From UBA1672 sp050633645 (GTDB lineage Bacteria; Pseudomonadota; Alphaproteobacteria; Micavibrionales; Micavibrionaceae), in assembly GCA_050633645.1 (NCBI GenBank), contig JBOEGX010000001.1, positions 682,001 to 746,000 of the forward strand: a stretch of 64,000 nucleotides of DNA. Reading direction: 5' to 3'. This document shows, piece after piece, positions 1 to 6,758 of this stretch (the stretch's first letter is position 1; every line of letters starts with the position of its first letter). Made by a program: the position numbers and the translations under genes. The notes under the pieces were generated by a model. That model ran no database searches. It had not been told where the DNA came from and was given only the letters and a program-made list of their open reading frames with translations.

Positions 1-331
1 TGCCCAGAATGCGTTTGCATGCCTCAACGCAGGTGAATATCATTACCGGCATTGAGGTTTTCACCTTTTGCGAAAGAGCGGCATCAACGACGCAGTGCCC
101 TTGCTTTTTAAGCCACGTTGGCAGGTCAAAATCAGTGGGCACATCTTGCACGGCGACCTCCATATAAGTGGCCATCGGGTCGATGCTGATCCAGTTTTTT
201 CCATCATGGATCAGTACAAAGCAATGGCGGAATCCTTTTTTAAAGACCCGTAAAAACGGTAATTCTGTTTGGTTGGTGAAGACCACCCATGCGCGTTTGT
301 CTTTTGATGATTGATAGATGAGATCATTCAT
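1..331 (-). CDS. Unrecognised protein, 3' part outside window
   Basis: An open frame of about 110 codons runs from an ATG at 331 to the window edge without a stop. It begins MNDLIYQSSKDKRAWVVF and contains the stretch FRHCFVLIHDGKNWISIDP, followed by a hydrophobic-polar mix with several cysteines (HC, TC, AC). Its ATG overlaps the stop of the upstream gene (ATGA type, shared bases 329-330), so the two genes are translationally coupled. I do not recognise the family. The tight packing, small sizes and the SOS-like box upstream would fit a prophage or integrated element, but no hallmark gene is visible, so this is only inference. Confidence 0.6.
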   Translation of the reverse strand, partial: MNDLIYQSSKDKRAWVVFTNQTELPFLRVFKKGFRHCFVLIHDGKNWISIDPMATYMEVAVQDVPTDFDLPTWLKKQGHCVVDAALSQKVKTSMPVMIFTCVEACKRILG

Positions 332-762
332 TCTGCCGCGATCCCTTCGTAATCAGGGTAATAGCGCGCCACCCAATTTTGTGAGCGGACGATCCCTTTT
401 CGTTGCAGAGGGGCTTCGAGCTTTTCCATCGCTTCACGCCAGAGATAGAACGATCTTTTTTCCTTCACGCGGTTGATATCGGGCGGCATATTTCGGCGGC
501 CATAATGACGGAGCACCAGAAAATGCTCTCGCAGTAGCATACGGTTACGATAAAGCGTGTCCAGAACCTTTAATATATCCACGGGTTCGCAAGGACGCAT
601 TTCACCGCCCGCCCCCGCCACGATACGCGCGCCGTCATTGCGGGCGGATTGTGCGGCGATGAACCAAAACCATGCCTCTTCGACATTATCGAACGGGGTG
701 GTGTGGGTAGCGAAGCCATTTGCAACGTTAAAGCCGTTGTCTTTATTGGATATGTTTTTCAT
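328..762 (-). CDS. Conserved-looking hypothetical protein, possibly phage-related
   Basis: A 144-residue soluble protein with no signal peptide or membrane segment. It is rich in Trp, Arg and aromatic residues: EEAWFWFIAAQSAR near residues 28-41, then the basic runs LRHYGRRNMPP and VKEKRSFYLWREAMEK, and finally VARYYPDYEG. The mixture of basic helices suggests nucleic-acid or assembly work, but I do not recognise a domain. It is the first gene of a minus-strand pair and overlaps the next gene by an ATGA junction. It diverges from the HTH-PyrE gene across a 200-bp region holding an SOS-like box and an inverted repeat. Confidence 0.65.
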   Translation of the reverse strand: MKNISNKDNGFNVANGFATHTTPFDNVEEAWFWFIAAQSARNDGARIVAGAGGEMRPCEPVDILKVLDTLYRNRMLLREHFLVLRHYGRRNMPPDINRVKEKRSFYLWREAMEKLEAPLQRKGIVRSQNWVARYYPDYEGIAAE

Positions 763-825
763 GTTCGCGCCCTTTTATTTTTTGTGAATATTCTTGTATG
801 AGTGTGAGAGAAAAAAGATACAACT

Positions 826-840
826 GTTCCCCTTATGTTC
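826..840. promoter_or_regulatory. Candidate LexA (SOS) box, GTTC-N7-GTTC
   Basis: The sequence GTTC, seven bases, GTTC occurs at 826-829 and 837-840. GTTC-N7-GTTC direct repeats are the LexA operator form described for alphaproteobacteria. The box lies 64 bp upstream of the minus-strand gene starting at 762 and about 125 bp upstream of the HTH-PyrE start, in the divergent promoter region. An 8-base match is expected once or twice by chance in 64 kb on two strands, so position is the main support. Confidence 0.4.
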
Positions 841-877
841 CAACTTATGCTATAAATATTTTGCATTGTCAAGAAAA

Positions 878-899
878 AAATAGGATGTTTTTCCTATTT
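878..899. promoter_or_regulatory. Inverted repeat in the divergent promoter region
   Basis: An 8-bp perfect inverted repeat, AAATAGGA and TCCTATTT, is separated by 6 bases (TGTTTT). It lies 65 bp upstream of the HTH-PyrE start. It is a candidate operator for the HTH domain encoded just downstream. Read on the minus strand it also resembles a weak terminator (stem followed by TTTT), but no minus-strand gene ends here. Confidence 0.35.
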
Positions 900-964
900 A
901 CCTTTTCATGTAAAAATGGGATTGTCGTCCTAAAGCTATAGAATCAATAAAGTAGGAAATGATT

Positions 965-1891
965 ATGTTTACGCATGCACAAATCTGGCAGGGGCTTGAC
1001 CGCCTTGCAAAATTAAAGGGATTTTCTCCGTCAGGATTGGCCAAGCGTGCGGGGTTGGATCCCACGTCTTTTAACAAATCAAAACGCATTAGCCCAGATG
1101 GAAAGCCGCGCTGGCCATCAACGGAGAGCCTTTCAAAGGTGCTATCGATCACCAATTCGACCATGTCTGACTTTACCGCGTTGATTGATGATTTTCAGGA
1201 TATGAAATTGAACAAAAATGAGAAAAGTGAGATTGCCCGCGATGCGGCGATGGCGTTGATTGAGACGGAATCTATTTTGTTTAACGCGGCAGAGCCTTTT
1301 ACCCTGAAATCAGGGAAGAAAAGTCCCGTTTATATTGATTGCCGCCGTCTTATTTCCTTTGTTAAGGAGCGTGATTTGTTGATGAACCATGCAGCAAGGC
1401 TTATCGCAGCGGATATTGGCGTGGATAATATTGATGTGATGGCGGGCGGTGAAACGGCGGGCATTCCCTATGGCGCATATATATCCGACCGATTGCACAA
1501 ACCGATGATTTATGTGCGCAAAGAGCCAAAAGGGTATGGCCGTATGGCGCAGATTGAAGGGTTTATGCCAGAGAAGAATGAGGCCGGTAAAAAGCCGAAT
1601 GTTATTTTGATTGAGGATTTACAAACTGATGGTGGTAGCAAGCGTATTTTTATTGAAGCCCTGCGTGAGGCCGGCGCAAAGGTGGAGCATGCCTTTGTTG
1701 TCTTTCACTATGGTATTTTCGAGGCGAGCAAGCAGAATATGAAAGACCTTGGAATATCTCTTCATGCGCTTACGACATGGTGGGACGTTCTGGCGGTGGC
1801 AAAGGAAAAGAAATATTTTGACGATGTGACGCTGGCCTCGGTTGAGTCGTTCCTTAATGACCCCATTAAATGGCAGGATAATCACGAATGA
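965..1891 (+). CDS. pyrE: HTH (S24-repressor type) - orotate phosphoribosyltransferase fusion
   Basis: One uninterrupted 308-residue frame carries two domains. Residues about 1-75 look like the N-terminal DNA-binding part of alphaproteobacterial S24/LexA-like repressors (MFTHAQIW, SPSGLAKRAGLDPTSFNKS, RWPSTESLSKVL). Residues about 80-308 are a full orotate phosphoribosyltransferase, which converts orotate and PRPP to OMP in pyrimidine synthesis; the PRPP loop is near residues 213-226 (VILIEDLQTDGGSK) and the orotate-side stretch is GKKSPVYIDCRRL. Start 965 is preferred over the ATG at 959 because AGGA at 954-957 gives a 7-base spacer and family members begin with this sequence. The normal PyrE start would be the in-frame ATG at 1202, which has no well-placed ribosome binding site. 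The stop overlaps nadK (ATGA). No S24 peptidase domain remains. The two domain calls are strong; a regulatory role of the fusion is inference. Confidence 0.88.
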   Translation: MFTHAQIWQGLDRLAKLKGFSPSGLAKRAGLDPTSFNKSKRISPDGKPRWPSTESLSKVLSITNSTMSDFTALIDDFQDMKLNKNEKSEIARDAAMALIETESILFNAAEPFTLKSGKKSPVYIDCRRLISFVKERDLLMNHAARLIAADIGVDNIDVMAGGETAGIPYGAYISDRLHKPMIYVRKEPKGYGRMAQIEGFMPEKNEAGKKPNVILIEDLQTDGGSKRIFIEALREAGAKVEHAFVVFHYGIFEASKQNMKDLGISLHALTTWWDVLAVAKEKKYFDDVTLASVESFLNDPIKWQDNHE

Positions 1892-2646
1892 AAATACATT
1901 TTCACGCATCAGAAAATCCGCGCCCCCAAGCCGCGTTGCAAGAGCTTAGTGGGCGATATGAAAATCATCCCACCGATGAAGCCGATGTTATTGTTGTTTT
2001 GGGCGGCGATGGCGCGATGCTGCGCGCTTTGCACCATTTTACGGATGTTGACTTGCCTTTATTTGGGCTGAACCTTGGGACGCTTGGGTTTTTGCTTAAT
2101 GAGTATAAGAACTCTGATCTTTATGCACGGATTGAAAAGGCAAACCCGTTTGAAATTCATCCATTGCGGATGCAGGTTCAAGACGTAAAAGGAAAACAGC
2201 ACGAAGCCTTGGCATATAATGAGGTATCCCTCCTACGTGAGACACATAGCTCCGCCAAAATCATGGTGTTTGTGAATGATGAGGTGCGCCTGCCCTTGCT
2301 TGTGTGTGATGGAGTTATGGTTTCCACGCCTGTTGGCTCTACGGCTTATAATTCATCTGCGGATGGCCCTATTCTTCCCTTAAGTGCCAATGTGATGCCG
2401 ATTACACCGATTAGTGCGTTTCGCCCGCGCAGATGGCCGGGGGCGCTTATCCCCAATACAGCGCAGGTACGATTTGAGATTATAAAGCCAAAAGAGCGCC
2501 CAGTGAGTGCCTCGGCCGATGCGCTTGAGATACGTGATATTGCATCCGTTGATATTAGTGTGGCACAAGATGTCACGGCGAAGTTGCTGTTTGATCCTGA
2601 AAATCATTTGGAAGAACGGATTTATCAGGAGCAATTTGCGCCTTAA
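1888..2646 (+). CDS. nadK: NAD kinase
   Basis: A 252-residue NAD kinase, which phosphorylates NAD to NADP in the cytosol. The diagnostic motifs are present in order: GGDGAMLRA (residues about 39-47), the Asn-Glu pair in AYNEVSLLR (about 110-118), and STPVGSTAYN near residue 150. The length is normal for the compact alphaproteobacterial form. The start overlaps the stop of the pyrE fusion by 4 bases, so the two genes are one transcription unit. NADP made here feeds the transhydrogenase system encoded 19 kb further on, although the two loci are not linked. Confidence 0.95.
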   Translation: MKIHFHASENPRPQAALQELSGRYENHPTDEADVIVVLGGDGAMLRALHHFTDVDLPLFGLNLGTLGFLLNEYKNSDLYARIEKANPFEIHPLRMQVQDVKGKQHEALAYNEVSLLRETHSSAKIMVFVNDEVRLPLLVCDGVMVSTPVGSTAYNSSADGPILPLSANVMPITPISAFRPRRWPGALIPNTAQVRFEIIKPKERPVSASADALEIRDIASVDISVAQDVTAKLLFDPENHLEERIYQEQFAP

Positions 2647-2738
2647 ACATAATCATTTGCATACCATAATAATTATATCGATACATTCATAAATATTTAC
2701 GATTGCCATGTATAATATTTCCGTTATGAGAGGAATGT

Positions 2739-3125
2739 ATGCAACATCAAGACTTAACGTCTATACCAACGATATTATTAGCAGATGATGATAAATTGGT
2801 GACAATGCTGTTGTCGAAAACCTTGAACGACAATGGGTATTCGGTCACAGTTGTTCATGATGGAGAAGAAGCGGTGGAAAAAGCGCTTGGCAGTCATTAC
2901 GATTTCATCATCACCGATATTTTAATGCCGGGTATTGAGGGAATAGAGGTTATTTCCGAAATCCTTGAAAAACAACCCCTGGCCAAGATCATTGCCATAT
3001 CAAGTGATGGGAGCGCCGGCTACACAACCCTTTTGCAGCTTGCACAAACCGTCGGAGCGTCGGCAACTTTGTCGAAACCGATCTCTCCTTCAAATCTATT
3101 AGAAACCCTTGATTCAATCAGATAA
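2739..3125 (+). CDS. Single-domain response regulator (CheY-like)
   Basis: A 128-residue receiver domain with no output domain. The acidic triad (LLADDDKLV near residues 14-22), the phospho-acceptor Asp in FIITDILMPGIEG (about residue 60), and the conserved Lys in LSKPISPSN (about residue 112) are all present. It probably works as a phosphorelay intermediate or by protein interaction. No cognate kinase is adjacent; the nearest kinase is the hybrid at 62 kb. It converges with purC, with a single base between the two stops. It resembles the single-domain regulator at 55.6 kb. Confidence 0.9.
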   Translation: MQHQDLTSIPTILLADDDKLVTMLLSKTLNDNGYSVTVVHDGEEAVEKALGSHYDFIITDILMPGIEGIEVISEILEKQPLAKIIAISSDGSAGYTTLLQLAQTVGASATLSKPISPSNLLETLDSIR

Positions 3126-3126
3126 T

Positions 3127-3978
3127 CTATGGTTTTCTTGGCTTTGATGCCTTTAAATCCCGCATGCGGCGACGTTCTGCCAGTTCGTTTTCGATTTGAT
3201 CAAGGCCTTCGAGCATTTTTTCGTTTAAATTACCGCCTTTAACCAATTCACCTTCAGGGATAAGGCCCAAGCGATACGCGACATATTGATACCCCTCAAC
3301 CAAATCACCTAAATCCTGACGGAAGCGGTCTTTATCGAATTTTTCATTGGTTTTTGCGTCCCATAGGCGGCAATTATCGGGGGATATTTCATCGGCGAGA
3401 ACGATGTAAAGCTCTCCATGTTCGCCCCATATACGCCCGAATTCTAATTTGAAATCAACGAGTTTCAGGCCAATTCCTGCGAACATACCATTCAGATAAT
3501 CATTCACGCGCCACGCCATAGCAACCATTTCTTCAAGCTCGTACGGGTCGGCCCAACCAAATGTAAAGATATGATCTTCGCCAATTAATGGATCACCAAG
3601 CTCATCCTTTTTATAATAAAATTCGACCAATGGCTTTGGCAGGATTTCCCCCTCTTTCAAGCCAAGGCGTTTACAGAGCGAACCAGCCGCAATGTTACGC
3701 ACGACAAGTTCGATTGGGATAATATCAACCGTGCGCACCAGTTGCTCTCTCATGTTAATAGAGCGGATGAAATGCGTCGGGATGCCGATGGCTTCGATTT
3801 TTGTCATAAGGTGAGAAGATATACGGTTATTCAGCACCCCCTTACCCGCGATTACATCATGTTTTTCACCATTAAACGCGGTGGCATCGTCTTTAAAATA
3901 CTGAATCACTGTGCCTGGCTCTGTGCCTTCATAAATGATCTTTGCTTTGCCTTCGTATATTTTTGTGCGTCTTGCCAT
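3127..3978 (-). CDS. purC: Phosphoribosylaminoimidazole-succinocarboxamide synthase
   Basis: SAICAR synthetase, which joins CAIR and aspartate using ATP in purine synthesis. The protein begins MARRTKIYEGKAKIIYEG, the hallmark N terminus, and contains EFYYKKDELGDPLI and LVDFKLEFG followed by LADEISPDNCRLWD. Start 3978 is chosen over an ATG 39 bases upstream because AAGGA lies 7 bases before it and the family starts with this sequence. At 283 residues it is about 30 longer than usual; the extra part is a charged C-terminal tail (NELAERRRMRDLKASKPRKP). It is divergent from the DUF1476-bolA-grxD operon, a familiar alphaproteobacterial neighbourhood. Confidence 0.96.
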   Translation of the reverse strand: MARRTKIYEGKAKIIYEGTEPGTVIQYFKDDATAFNGEKHDVIAGKGVLNNRISSHLMTKIEAIGIPTHFIRSINMREQLVRTVDIIPIELVVRNIAAGSLCKRLGLKEGEILPKPLVEFYYKKDELGDPLIGEDHIFTFGWADPYELEEMVAMAWRVNDYLNGMFAGIGLKLVDFKLEFGRIWGEHGELYIVLADEISPDNCRLWDAKTNEKFDKDRFRQDLGDLVEGYQYVAYRLGLIPEGELVKGGNLNEKMLEGLDQIENELAERRRMRDLKASKPRKP

Positions 3979-4103
3979 CAAACTATCCTTAAAATTTTGT
4001 AATACATCATATAACAATGGATTTCATAAGATTCAAATGTTAGAAATCAATTTATAGTGATTTTTACGCAAATATATGCGTTTTAGTAAGGAGATACCAA
4101 TAA

Positions 4104-4424
4104 ATGAGCACATTTGATAACCGCGAAAAAGCATTTGAGAACAAATTCGCCCATGAGCAAAACCTTGATTTTGCCGTTGAGGCACGTCTATCCAAGCTAT
4201 ATGGCCTTTGGGCGGCGGAGAAGTTGGGCCTGAGTGGTGCAGATGCACAGACTTATGCAAGTGACGTGGTTGAAGCCAATCTTGAAGAGCCTGGGTTTCT
4301 TGATATTTTGCGTAAAGTGCGCGCGGATTTCGATAAGAAAGGTCTGGATATTTCCAATCATCTCATGGAAGCTGAGCTGGAAACATGTTTAAAGAAGGCT
4401 AAAAAACAGCTGAGTGAGGGTTAA
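4104..4424 (+). CDS. DUF1476 protein (F1-ATPase zeta-type inhibitor family)
   Basis: A 106-residue acidic-basic helical protein beginning MSTFDNREKAFENKFAHE, the signature of DUF1476. A member in Paracoccus is the zeta subunit, which inhibits the F1-ATPase. The family is essentially restricted to alphaproteobacteria, so the gene also supports the taxonomic call. A strong ribosome binding site (AAGGAGAT) precedes the ATG. bolA follows after 5 bases and grxD after that, so the three are co-transcribed. The inhibitor function here is inferred from family membership. Confidence 0.92.
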   Translation: MSTFDNREKAFENKFAHEQNLDFAVEARLSKLYGLWAAEKLGLSGADAQTYASDVVEANLEEPGFLDILRKVRADFDKKGLDISNHLMEAELETCLKKAKKQLSEG

Positions 4425-4429
4425 TTACA

Positions 4430-4663
4430 ATGGCGATGGATGCGGCAACGATTGAAAAGATGATTTTGGACGGCGTTCCTGATGCGGTTGTTCGAATCGA
4501 AGACTTGCGCGGTGATGGTGATCATTATGCCGCCTATGTTTCATCACCTGCGTTTGAGGGTAAGTCCCGCGTGCAGCAACACCAAATGGTTTATGCCGCG
4601 CTTAAAGATAAAATGGGCGGTGAGTTGCACGCTCTGGCACTTCAGACGAGCGTCCCTGAATAA
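4430..4663 (+). CDS. bolA: BolA/IbaG family protein
   Basis: A small BolA-fold protein of 77 residues. It has the family pattern of an N-terminal helix (IEKMILDGVPDAVVRIEDLRGDGDHY), a central SRVQQHQMVYAAL helix and a C-terminal LHALALQTS strand. BolA proteins bind monothiol glutaredoxins through a shared [2Fe-2S] cluster, and the next gene encodes such a glutaredoxin 19 bases downstream. The pair is therefore probably an iron-sulfur trafficking or iron-sensing module. It is the middle gene of a three-gene operon. Confidence 0.93.
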   Translation: MAMDAATIEKMILDGVPDAVVRIEDLRGDGDHYAAYVSSPAFEGKSRVQQHQMVYAALKDKMGGELHALALQTSVPE

Positions 4664-4682
4664 ACAAAGAAGGATTAAAACA

Positions 4683-5015
4683 ATGGAAAATGTAGTATTT
4701 GACCGCATTCAAAAAGAATTAGACAGCAACGATATCGTATTGTTCATGAAAGGCACAGCCGAATTTCCGCAATGTGGTTTTTCATCCATGGTGGTGCAGG
4801 TTTTGGCACATATGGGCGTGACGTTTAAAGATATCAATGTGTTAGAAGACAGCGACATCCGCCAAGGCATCAAAGATTTTACACAATGGCCAACCATCCC
4901 ACAGCTTTATGTGAAGGGTGAATTTGTCGGCGGGTGTGACATTATCCGTGAAATGTATGAAAGTGGCGAGCTCAAGACCTTGATGAGCGATAAGGGCGTT
5001 GAAGTTGCGGCTTAG
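4683..5015 (+). CDS. grxD: Monothiol glutaredoxin (Grx4/GrxD type)
   Basis: A 110-residue CGFS-type glutaredoxin. The active site is within FMKGTAEFPQCGFSSMVVQ, and the glutathione-binding WPTIPQLYVKGEFVGGCDI follows. These proteins carry a glutathione-ligated [2Fe-2S] cluster and partner BolA. The ATG at 4683 follows AAGGA with suitable spacing; a longer in-frame extension back to 4482 would overlap bolA and is not credible. Last gene of the DUF1476-bolA-grxD unit. Confidence 0.95.
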   Translation: MENVVFDRIQKELDSNDIVLFMKGTAEFPQCGFSSMVVQVLAHMGVTFKDINVLEDSDIRQGIKDFTQWPTIPQLYVKGEFVGGCDIIREMYESGELKTLMSDKGVEVAA

Positions 5016-5040
5016 GCAAATAAATTTAAGCAGACATACA

Positions 5041-5562
5041 ATGCAATACCTACCTACTGCCTTTGCACAATTACAGTTTTCATGGAAACTCTACAATTAC
5101 GCTCTTGAGGGGAATATCGACCTTGAGAAATTGGATATTCCTATAACCTTTACAGAAGAGAGTATGGTTCTTGTACTACAAGATAAGATATTCAATGAAA
5201 AAAATGACCTTATAATCGCCATTGAAAATATGTTAGGCGTGGCGTTCGGTGCAGCTGCTATCACATTAAATCGATGTCGAGAAGAAGCTGGGGTTAGAAT
5301 ACCCAGCACTATAGAATCAGAGGTCGATCAATTTGTTGTTCTCGCATACCAAATTAGAAATGCTTTCGCTCATGATATTTCAGAGCCTTGCTGGGAAATT
5401 CGTAACCCTATATTTTTAAGAAATTATAATTTTGGTTCTATTTCGGTTGACTTAACTGATCTAAACAACAAACCATTTGAATATAAGCACATTGGTGGGC
5501 CAGACGCACTATTTCTGATGAAGGAATATGCCGAAGAAAATATTTTGCCGAAACAAATATAA
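5041..5562 (+). CDS. Orphan protein with a HEPN-like RNxxxH motif
   Basis: A 173-residue protein with no signal peptide. Start 5041 is taken because the longer frame begins with a TTG inside grxD. The central helix IRNAFAHDISEP places Arg106 and His111 in an R-x4-H arrangement with Asn after Arg, as in many HEPN ribonuclease-fold domains. An upstream helix (LIIAIENMLGVAFGAAAITLNRCREEAG) would fit the paired-helix fold. The DNA is AT-richer than its neighbours and the gene is alone between the grxD operon and convergent upp (4-base gap), suggesting acquisition. HEPN assignment is tentative: a short motif is seen, not a full domain match. Confidence 0.6.
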   Translation: MQYLPTAFAQLQFSWKLYNYALEGNIDLEKLDIPITFTEESMVLVLQDKIFNEKNDLIIAIENMLGVAFGAAAITLNRCREEAGVRIPSTIESEVDQFVVLAYQIRNAFAHDISEPCWEIRNPIFLRNYNFGSISVDLTDLNNKPFEYKHIGGPDALFLMKEYAEENILPKQI

Positions 5563-5566
5563 TCTA

Positions 5567-6193
5567 TCACGTATTAAAAACGCGATCCCCTGCGTCGCCG
5601 AGACCGGGGACGATGTAGGCGTTTTCGTTTAGGCGTTCATCTAGTGCGGCCAAATGCACATCAATATCGGGGTGGGCGCTATGGAGCGCGGAGACGCCCT
5701 CTGGTGCGCCGATAAGGCCGGCGAATTTGATTTTCTTCACGCCCCATTTTTTCATTTCCTCCACCGCGAGGATGGCCGAGCCACCCGTGGCGAGCATTGG
5801 ATCTATGATATAGGCGATGTCGGCGGGCGCGGCTTCTTCCAATTTATTGTAATAGGATACGGGGTTATGGGTGGTTTCATCGCGGTACATGCCAAGGAAA
5901 TACACGCCTGCGCTTGGTATAAAATGCAGGAACGGGTCGACCATTGCCACCCCTGCTCGCAAAATCGGTACGATAGCGATGCGTGCATCAACGACGTTTT
6001 CATGTGTCGCACAAATTGGCGTTGTGACTGATTGTTGCTCTGTTGGCAGGTCCTTTGATATTTCAAGAACGAGCATAGAGCCAAGGCGCGCTGCGGCGGT
6101 GCGGAAGGTTTCTGGCGCTGAGTTTTTATCTCGCAACGCTTGTAAATATCCGCCCGTTAAGGGGTGATCCAGTATAAAGACGTTCTTACTCAT
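5567..6193 (-). CDS. upp: Uracil phosphoribosyltransferase
   Basis: A 208-residue enzyme making UMP from uracil and PRPP for pyrimidine salvage. The family N terminus (LDHPLTGGYLQALRDK), the RAGVAMVDPFL stretch, the PRPP loop (YIIDPMLATGGSAILAV near residues 127-143) and the C-terminal GLGDAGDRVFNT are all visible. Its start overlaps the end of the cytosine deaminase gene by 8 bases, so uracil released by the deaminase is handed to the enzyme made from the same transcript. It is the last gene downstream of rodA. Confidence 0.96.
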   Translation of the reverse strand: MSKNVFILDHPLTGGYLQALRDKNSAPETFRTAAARLGSMLVLEISKDLPTEQQSVTTPICATHENVVDARIAIVPILRAGVAMVDPFLHFIPSAGVYFLGMYRDETTHNPVSYYNKLEEAAPADIAYIIDPMLATGGSAILAVEEMKKWGVKKIKFAGLIGAPEGVSALHSAHPDIDVHLAALDERLNENAYIVPGLGDAGDRVFNT

Positions 6194-6758
6194 TTAATGC
6201 GGCCTTTCCTTGCCAATCTTCGAGGTCGAGATCGGGGTTTTCGGTTCTGTATTTCTTATATAAATCTATTCCCGTTTGATCTTCCATAATTTCAACGGTT
6301 ACGCCCCTTTCGTGCAGAAGCCCCTCATGCCCGCTTGCATTGGTGATGTCACCCACCACCACGCGGTTAAAACGACGCATGTAAATTAATGTGGCGCACA
6401 CATCGCAGGGACTTAGGGTTGTGAAGATTGTGGTCTGGCTGAAATCTATGCGCCCCGCATCACGGATGGCGGATGTTTCACCGTGGTTATAGGGATGGTT
6501 TTCTTGCACCAATGTATTGTGCCCCTTCCCCATAATTTGACGCGACGTGTTATCAATGATGACGCCTCCAATGGGGCAGCCGCCCTCTTCGTAACTTTTG
6601 CGGGCGAGCAGGACGGCGACACGCATGAAATCGGCATCGCTAAGCTTTGGCCAGAATGATGGCTCGATCACTTTAGGAAGGCTTGCGGTTGGAAGATGGG
6701 CAATGACGTTTAACGTTTCATCATTTACGGGGGTGGTTTGCGTGAACAGTTTTTTCAT
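6186..6758 (-). CDS. Cytosine deaminase, yeast Fcy1-like nucleoside deaminase family
   Basis: A 190-residue zinc deaminase. The zinc site is visible as HGET (about residues 92-95) and TLSPCDVC (about 115-122), and GGCPIGGVIIDN plus GKGHNTLVQENHP are the family's substrate-side elements. The pattern is closest to the yeast-type cytosine deaminase rather than the bacterial CodA amidohydrolase. Overlap with upp supports cytosine-to-uracil conversion. The start overlaps the stop of rodA by 4 bases (ATGA), an odd coupling of a salvage enzyme to a cell-shape operon. About 35 N-terminal residues precede the core domain. Confidence 0.85.
   Translation of the reverse strand: MKKLFTQTTPVNDETLNVIAHLPTASLPKVIEPSFWPKLSDADFMRVAVLLARKSYEEGGCPIGGVIIDNTSRQIMGKGHNTLVQENHPYNHGETSAIRDAGRIDFSQTTIFTTLSPCDVCATLIYMRRFNRVVVGDITNASGHEGLLHERGVTVEIMEDQTGIDLYKKYRTENPDLDLEDWQGKAALNE

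Noticed and set aside
4482..5015. Long N-terminal extension of the glutaredoxin
   Set aside because: The extension overlaps bolA in another frame and has no homology; the ATG at 4683 has a proper ribosome binding site.
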